This document shows, piece by piece, positions 58,844-64,000 of a stretch of 64,000 bases of DNA (the stretch's first letter is position 1; every line of letters begins with the position of its first letter). Under the pieces are notes generated by a model. The model did no database searches, had not been told where the DNA came from, and saw nothing but the letters and a program-made list of their open reading frames with translations. This stretch comes from Paenibacillus athensensis (GTDB taxonomy: Bacteria > Bacillota > Bacilli > Paenibacillales > NBRC-103111). The stretch is from contig NZ_MYFO02000001.1 of the NCBI RefSeq assembly GCF_004514475.2, positions 1 to 64,000 on the forward strand, read 5' to 3'. The position numbers were made by a program, and so were the translations under genes.

Positions 58844-61800
58844 ATGAAGATCGTGAACATTCGCTTGCATAGATCGCTCACACTGCTGTTAATCGGTCTG
58901 CTGTTGATCGTCCCCCTGCTGCCGACGACGGCGAAAGCACAAGCGTTGACCGAGGACGAGTTGGCCCAACTGCCGGGCAGCGAGGTGCTGCTGGCTGGCA
59001 TCAACCAGCCGGGGGCAGCGCTCAATCCTGAAGCGCCTGCTTATGGAACCGCTACCAAAGTGGCGGTCGAAGGCCAAAGCTTTACAGAAGCGCTGCAATT
59101 TGCTACGAACGTGCAACCAGCCAGCACGTATTTGCTGCAATACGTGTTTCCGATTGCTCCGCGAATCGAGAAGGACGATGTGATTCTGGCGACATTTTAC
59201 GCCCGGACGATCAGTTCGACCGTTGAGACGGCTGAAGGCACGGCTTCGCTTGTGATGGAGAAAACCGTCACCTTCGACAAATCGATCAACGAGACGATCA
59301 CCATTCCGAATACGTGGAAAAAATTTCTCGTGCCGATCAAGGCGGCACTGGTTATGGAGGAGAATACGCCGCAGATTACGTTCCGGCTTGGCTACAAGCC
59401 GCAGGTGATCGAAATTGCCGACCTGCGCGTCGTCAATTACAAGAAGGCGATAACCTTCGACAGCCTGCCGAGCACACCCGTCGTCTATGACGGGATGGAA
59501 GAAGACGCCCCGTGGCGGGCCGAAGCGAACGCGCGCATCGAGCAAATCCGCAAGGGCGATTTGCAGGTGGCGGTGCAGGACGCCGAAGGCCGTCCGATGG
59601 AAGGCGCAGACGTGCATGTGCAGATGACGCAGCACGATTTCAAATTCGGCACGGCGGTCAATTCGACGATGCTGTTCGGGACTGACGCCGACGCCCAGAC
59701 CTACCGAACGAAGCTCAAGGAAAATTTCAATTCGGTCGTGATGGAGAACGAAATGAAATGGCCGTGGTGGGAGCAGGACAAGTCGCGAGCGGTCAAGCTG
59801 TACAACTGGCTTGGCGAGAACGGCTTTGACATTCGCGGCCACGCGCTGGTGTGGGACGGCGCTTCGCGTCTGCCGGCCGACGTGCCGGGGCTGGCGAGCG
59901 ACCACGCCGCGCTGGACAAGCGGATTGCCGATCATATTCACGAGCTGGCCGGCTATTTCCGCGGACGGCTGTACAACTGGGACGTGCTCAACGAGCCGGT
60001 GCTTAACAGCTTGCTGCGCAGCACGTACGCAGACCCCGGCGCGGAGCTGGCCAATTGGTTCAAGCGGGCCAAAGAAGCCGACCCGGCGGCCAAGCTGTAT
60101 GTGAACGAAACGCAAATTCTCGGCGTTGACGCGCCGGTGATTCAGAATTTTTCGAACATCTTGCAGTCGATGAAGGATAACGGCGCGCCGATTGACGGCA
60201 TCGGCATTCAGGCGCATTTTGGCTCCACGCCGGTCAGTCCGATGGGATTTTATAATCAGCTGACGCATTTCAGCCAATATGCGCCGGAAATTGCGATAAC
60301 CGAGTTTGACGTCAACTCGCCCAAGGAGGATGTACAGGGCAAATTCACGCGCGACATTTTGCTGGCGGCTTTCAGCCATCCGAACGTGCAGTCGTTTACG
60401 ATGTGGGGCTTCTGGGACGGCGCGCACTGGCAGAACAATGCGCCGCTGTTCCGCCGCGACTGGACGCTCAAGCCGTCCGGCGAGCAATGGCGCAAGCTGA
60501 TTTATGAGACGTGGTGGACCGATGTGAGCGGCGCGACGAACGCCGACGGCGTCTATCAGACGCGCGGCTTCTACGGCGACTACGACATTACGGTGACGTA
60601 TGGCGGCGTCAGCCAGACGGTCAAGGCGTCTTTGCTCAAAGGGCAAGACAACAAGGTGACTGTCGTCTGGGGCTCGCCATCAAACGGCGGCACGGCCGAG
60701 CCATTCGCGCCGCTGGCACTGCCGGGCCAAAGCGATGAGATCACGGCGCCGGTATGGCCATACGGCAGCGTATTCAAAGCCACGAATGTATCGCCGACCT
60801 CGGCCAGCCTGACATGGCCGGCCGCTCATGACAATCAGGCCGTAACCGGCTATCGCGTCTATCGGGACGGCACGCTCGTCAAGGAGCTGCCGGCGAATGT
60901 GACGAGCTTCGACGCGACGGGATTGACGCCGGGGGCCAGCTACACGTTTACCGTGGAGGCGTTGGATGCCCAGGGCCATGTGTCGCTGCCGGGTGAACCG
61001 ATAGCCGTAACGGCGGTCGCTGGCGCAGATACGGTGCTGCCTGGCTGGAAAGTGGGATCGCTGCTGTCCGTATCCGGGCTCGGGTTGACCGGAGCGACGT
61101 TGAGCTGGCCCGCGGGCGTCGACAACGACGGCGCTGACGGCTACCGGCTCTATGTAAACGGGCAGATTGAGGCCGATACGCCGGAGACGAGCTATACGCT
61201 AGGCGGCCTTGAGCCCGGCAAGCTGTATACGGCGCGCGTTGAGGCGAAGGACAGCGACGGCAACCTGTCGGCTGGCGGCCCAATCGTCACCTTCCGCACG
61301 CTTGGCGCGCCTGACACGGCCGCTCCGGTGTGGGACGGCAGCGCGGCGCTGACGGCGTCGGAAATCGGCGAGACGAGCCTGCTGCTCGGCTGGCCGGCCG
61401 CCACAGACAGCACCGGCGTGACGGCGTACCGCGTGCTGCAGGGCGGGCAGGAGCTGACGACGCTGCCGGCTTCGGCGCAAAGCTTCCGCGTGCCGGGTCT
61501 GACGCCGCATACGGCGTATGCGTTCCGCGTCGAAGCAGGCGACGCCGCCGGCAATTGGTCGGCGACCGGACCGGCGCTGACGGCGAGCACGCTGGCGGGG
61601 CCCGATACGACCGCGCCGGCATGGCCGGAGGGTCGCGGGCTGGTCTACAGCGCGCTGACTGACCATACGGTGCATCTGGCGTGGACGCCGGCCAGCGATG
61701 CGGTGGGCGTGACCGGCTACAAGCTGTATGCGAACGATAGCGAGCTGGCCGTAGTAGACGGCAGCACGCTGGCGTATGACGCGACCGGTCTGACCCCGGC

Positions 61801-64000
61801 CAAGACGTATACGTTCCGCGTCGAAGCGGGCGATGCCGCCGGCAACTGGTCCGCGTCCGGTCCGGCAGTCACGGTCGCGACGTTCTCCGGCGTCGTCCGC
61901 AAGACGACCGTTGTGTATCCGAGCGCCGACGCATTCATTCAAGCGCCGGCAACGCTCGGCGGCGCGGGCACGACGAACAATCTCGATTATTTGCGCTTCA
62001 AGAACGCGGCCGGCGTCTCCGGCAGCGATACGAACAAAAATACCGGCAATAACCGCCGCGCATATTTGAAATTCCCGCTGACCTCGGTCACGGGCAGCGT
62101 TTACGACGCGTCGCTGAATGTTTATGTCTTCGCGGTGCAGACGCCGAATATGGATATCGGCATGAACCTGTACAGCACAGGCGACGACTGGACGGAAACG
62201 ACGATCAACTGGCAGAACAAGCCGGTAGACGGCGCGATGATCACGAGCACGACCATTCGCAATGCCGGGTATTGGAAGAAATTGGACGTTACGGCGCAGA
62301 CGGCGCTCGAAGCCGGCGGCGACAAGACGATCAGCTTCAAGCTGCAGGACGATCTGTGGCTTGATCAGAACGTCGATATGTATGCGCGGGAAGCATCGGG
62401 AGCCAATGCTGTCTACCGGCCGTATTTGTCGGTCGGCACAGAGGAACTGCCGGCCGATGCCGCGCCGCCGGTATGGAGCGGTGCGAACCTGACGGTCAGC
62501 GCATTGACGCCGCAGACGGCCGGATTGAGCTGGAGCGGCGCAGCCGACGCCGTTGGCATTAATGGCTACAAGGTGTACCGCAATGGCGCAGAGCTTGCGA
62601 CTGTGGCTGCCGATGTCTACAGCTACCAGGTCGAGGGCTTGACGCCGGGAACCGCGTATACGTTCAAGGTTGAAGCCGTTGATACGGCGCAAGCTTCGAC
62701 CGACGGGCCTTCTGCGTCGGTGACGACGCCGGCCGCCGATACGCTCAGCCCGGTGTGGCCGGGCGGAGCGGCGGTTACAGCCGGCAGCGTCGGACGGTAC
62801 GGGCTGACGCTGCATTGGCCGGCGGCAACTGACAACTACGGCGTCGCGGCCTACGACGTGTATCAGGGCAGCGCGCTGATCGGCACGACGCCGGGAACGG
62901 CGGGCCAGCTCGCGGTCGCGGGGCTGACGCCGGGAACGAGCTATACGTTCCGCGTGGAAGCCCGCGATGCCGCCGGCAACGCCGCCGGCTTGCCGGCGCT
63001 GACGCAAGCGACGCTTGCGGCCGATACGGCGGCGCCGGTCTGGAGCGGCGGCAGCGCGCTGAGCGCGTCGAAGACCGCGGCCTACGGCCTGCAGGTGAGC
63101 TGGCCGCAAGCCGGCGACGATACCGGCGTGACCGGCTACCGCCTCGCCGTGGACGGCACACCGCTGGTCACGGTGGGCAAGGATATCGCCGGCTACTGGC
63201 TCAATGGCCTGCAGGCGGACCGCAGCTACGCGCTGAGCGTCGTCGCGCTGGACGAAGCGGGCAACGTTTCGTTGCCGCTGGAGCTTGCGGCCCGCACGCT
63301 GCAAATCGATACGATCACGCCGCAATGGCCGACCGGCTCGCGGGTGACGGCGGTACAAGGCAGCGGTCAGGTGACGCTGACCTGGGACGCCGCCGTCGAC
63401 AACATCGCGGTCGATCATTACGTGATCTATCGCAATGGCGTGCAGGCCGCCGAGGTTGACGGCAGCGCGACGAGCCATACGCTGCAGGACGCATCGGCGG
63501 ACGCCGTCTACAAGGTGGAGGCGGTCGATCCGACCGGCAACGCCACCGTGTTTGGTCCGGCAACCGACGATCCGGTGATTGCGGTGCCGACCGATACGAC
63601 CGCACCGGGATGGCCGGCCGGCAGCAGCCTGACGGCGCCGACGGTGACGCGAACGTCGCTGGGCGTCCGCTGGAGCGAAGCCGTCGACCGCATGGGCGTG
63701 ACGTTATACAAGCTGCTGCTCGGCGGCCAGACGATTGCGACAACAGCGAATACGTCGTGGCAGGTAACGGGCCTGACGCCAAATACGCTGTATACGCTCA
63801 AGGTCGAAGCCGGCGACGAAGCCGGCAACTGGTCGGATAACGGGCCGACCTTGACGGTGCGCACCGCATCCGCGTCGTCCGGCTCCGGCTCGGGGTCTTC
63901 GCCGGGAACAACGCCAGGCTCGGGCAGCCCGACTGATCCCGCCACGCCGGGCACGGGTACGACGCCGGTCAACGGCGGTACGGTGACCGTGCCGGCAGGC
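58844..64000 (+). CDS. Very large secreted GH10 endo-beta-1,4-xylanase with FN3 and DNRLRE modules (partial)
   Basis: The frame opens at ATG 58844 (a GTG at 58853 is an alternative) and stays open to the last base, giving 1719 residues so far. A signal peptide ends near 'PTTAKAQA'. A CBM4/9-like beta domain covers about 60-210. The GH10 part follows from about 240 ('QHDFKFGTAVNSTMLFG'), with acid/base Glu384 in 'NWDVLNEPV' and nucleophile Glu487 in 'IAITEFDVN'. After a small beta domain come four FN3 modules (60.78-61.89 kb), a DNRLRE-type module (61.89-62.44 kb: 'YLKFPLTSV', 'TGDDWTETTINWQNKP'), five more FN3 modules to 63.88 kb, and a Gly/Ser/Thr/Pro linker. The linker points to another C-terminal domain beyond the window, possibly a wall anchor. 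It should degrade xylan outside the cell. Confidence 0.93.
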   Translation, partial: MKIVNIRLHRSLTLLLIGLLLIVPLLPTTAKAQALTEDELAQLPGSEVLLAGINQPGAALNPEAPAYGTATKVAVEGQSFTEALQFATNVQPASTYLLQYVFPIAPRIEKDDVILATFYARTISSTVETAEGTASLVMEKTVTFDKSINETITIPNTWKKFLVPIKAALVMEENTPQITFRLGYKPQVIEIADLRVVNYKKAITFDSLPSTPVVYDGMEEDAPWRAEANARIEQIRKGDLQVAVQDAEGRPMEGADVHVQMTQHDFKFGTAVNSTMLFGTDADAQTYRTKLKENFNSVVMENEMKWPWWEQDKSRAVKLYNWLGENGFDIRGHALVWDGASRLPADVPGLASDHAALDKRIADHIHELAGYFRGRLYNWDVLNEPVLNSLLRSTYADPGAELANWFKRAKEADPAAKLYVNETQILGVDAPVIQNFSNILQSMKDNGAPIDGIGIQAHFGSTPVSPMGFYNQLTHFSQYAPEIAITEFDVNSPKEDVQGKFTRDILLAAFSHPNVQSFTMWGFWDGAHWQNNAPLFRRDWTLKPSGEQWRKLIYETWWTDVSGATNADGVYQTRGFYGDYDITVTYGGVSQTVKASLLKGQDNKVTVVWGSPSNGGTAEPFAPLALPGQSDEITAPVWPYGSVFKATNVSPTSASLTWPAAHDNQAVTGYRVYRDGTLVKELPANVTSFDATGLTPGASYTFTVEALDAQGHVSLPGEPIAVTAVAGADTVLPGWKVGSLLSVSGLGLTGATLSWPAGVDNDGADGYRLYVNGQIEADTPETSYTLGGLEPGKLYTARVEAKDSDGNLSAGGPIVTFRTLGAPDTAAPVWDGSAALTASEIGETSLLLGWPAATDSTGVTAYRVLQGGQELTTLPASAQSFRVPGLTPHTAYAFRVEAGDAAGNWSATGPALTASTLAGPDTTAPAWPEGRGLVYSALTDHTVHLAWTPASDAVGVTGYKLYANDSELAVVDGSTLAYDATGLTPAKTYTFRVEAGDAAGNWSASGPAVTVATFSGVVRKTTVVYPSADAFIQAPATLGGAGTTNNLDYLRFKNAAGVSGSDTNKNTGNNRRAYLKFPLTSVTGSVYDASLNVYVFAVQTPNMDIGMNLYSTGDDWTETTINWQNKPVDGAMITSTTIRNAGYWKKLDVTAQTALEAGGDKTISFKLQDDLWLDQNVDMYAREASGANAVYRPYLSVGTEELPADAAPPVWSGANLTVSALTPQTAGLSWSGAADAVGINGYKVYRNGAELATVAADVYSYQVEGLTPGTAYTFKVEAVDTAQASTDGPSASVTTPAADTLSPVWPGGAAVTAGSVGRYGLTLHWPAATDNYGVAAYDVYQGSALIGTTPGTAGQLAVAGLTPGTSYTFRVEARDAAGNAAGLPALTQATLAADTAAPVWSGGSALSASKTAAYGLQVSWPQAGDDTGVTGYRLAVDGTPLVTVGKDIAGYWLNGLQADRSYALSVVALDEAGNVSLPLELAARTLQIDTITPQWPTGSRVTAVQGSGQVTLTWDAAVDNIAVDHYVIYRNGVQAAEVDGSATSHTLQDASADAVYKVEAVDPTGNATVFGPATDDPVIAVPTDTTAPGWPAGSSLTAPTVTRTSLGVRWSEAVDRMGVTLYKLLLGGQTIATTANTSWQVTGLTPNTLYTLKVEAGDEAGNWSDNGPTLTVRTASASSGSGSGSSPGTTPGSGSPTDPATPGTGTTPVNGGTVTVPAG

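Noticed and set aside
58889..63478. Minus-strand frames of 585 and 759 residues across the GH10 gene
   Set aside because: The plus strand encodes a continuous GH10-FN3-DNRLRE protein with catalytic motifs, while the minus frames give low-complexity Arg-rich text.
1..64000. tRNA, rRNA, insertion sequences and prophage genes
   Set aside because: No cloverleaf with conserved arms, ribosomal RNA core sequence, transposase or phage structural gene was seen on either strand by reading; short elements could still be missed.

Overview
The window looks like chromosomal DNA of a Paenibacillaceae bacterium (Paenibacillus/Cohnella type, low-GC Gram-positive phylum but moderately GC-rich). The reasons are the Tad pilus locus with FHA and PP2C genes, several YesM/YesN-type two-component systems next to LplA/LplB/YtcP-type sugar transport genes, very large multidomain secreted glycanases, strong AGGAGG ribosome sites, and frequent TTG/GTG starts. 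No rRNA, tRNA, CRISPR array or insertion sequence was seen. The first 10.5 kb is visibly more AT-rich than the rest.

Layout. 1-10.5 kb is a complete-looking Tad (Flp-type) pilus operon on the plus strand: TadV prepilin peptidase, FHA protein, PP2C phosphatase, CpaB/SAF protein, TadZ with a degenerate P-loop, TadA ATPase, TadB, TadC, three tiny paralogous membrane proteins, and two TadE-like pseudopilins. A NucA-type secreted nuclease follows. 11.4-12.4 kb holds a frameshifted FkbH-N-terminal-like gene and an unknown ORF, then an MFS transporter. 20.5-13.96 kb (minus strand) is a seven-gene biosynthetic operon: LLM flavin monooxygenase, BtrH-like protein, beta protein, acyl carrier protein, ATP-grasp ligase, GT-B glycosyltransferase and radical SAM/SPASM enzyme. 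Its content recalls the carrier-protein chemistry of butirosin side-chain synthesis. 25.5-20.75 kb (minus strand) is a four-gene operon that I read as a multi-component alpha-helical pore-forming toxin.

26.1-28.8 kb is a sulfate importer (CysT, CysW, Sbp) without CysA. 29.0-39.7 kb is a YesM/YesN pair, an orphan solute-binding lipoprotein and a 1782-residue GH81 endo-beta-1,3-glucanase, plausibly a beta-glucan sensing and degradation unit. 39.9-49.2 kb is mixed: a DUF421 protein, a protein with the motif typical of DUF4157/injection-system-associated proteins, an internally deleted GNAT gene, a MarR regulator, a molybdate regulator with ModA and ModB (no ModC), a histidine kinase remnant, a small secreted protein, and DUF1963 and DUF2306 proteins. 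49.2-64 kb is a second sugar unit: a YesM-type kinase, an unusual receiver-histidine kinase fusion with no DNA-binding domain, an orphan solute-binding protein, an unknown protein, LplB/YtcP-type permeases with their own binding protein, and a very large GH10 xylanase with many FN3 modules that runs off the window end.

How it fits together. Two polysaccharide utilisation units (beta-1,3-glucan and probably xylan) share one architecture of sensor kinase, regulator, solute-binding protein and secreted glycanase. No ABC ATPase gene occurs anywhere in the window, so all importers must use subunits encoded elsewhere. The most novel candidates are the biosynthetic operon, the toxin operon, the receiver-kinase fusion and the three micro-proteins of the Tad locus. 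All functional statements are by reading and family recall; no search was run.
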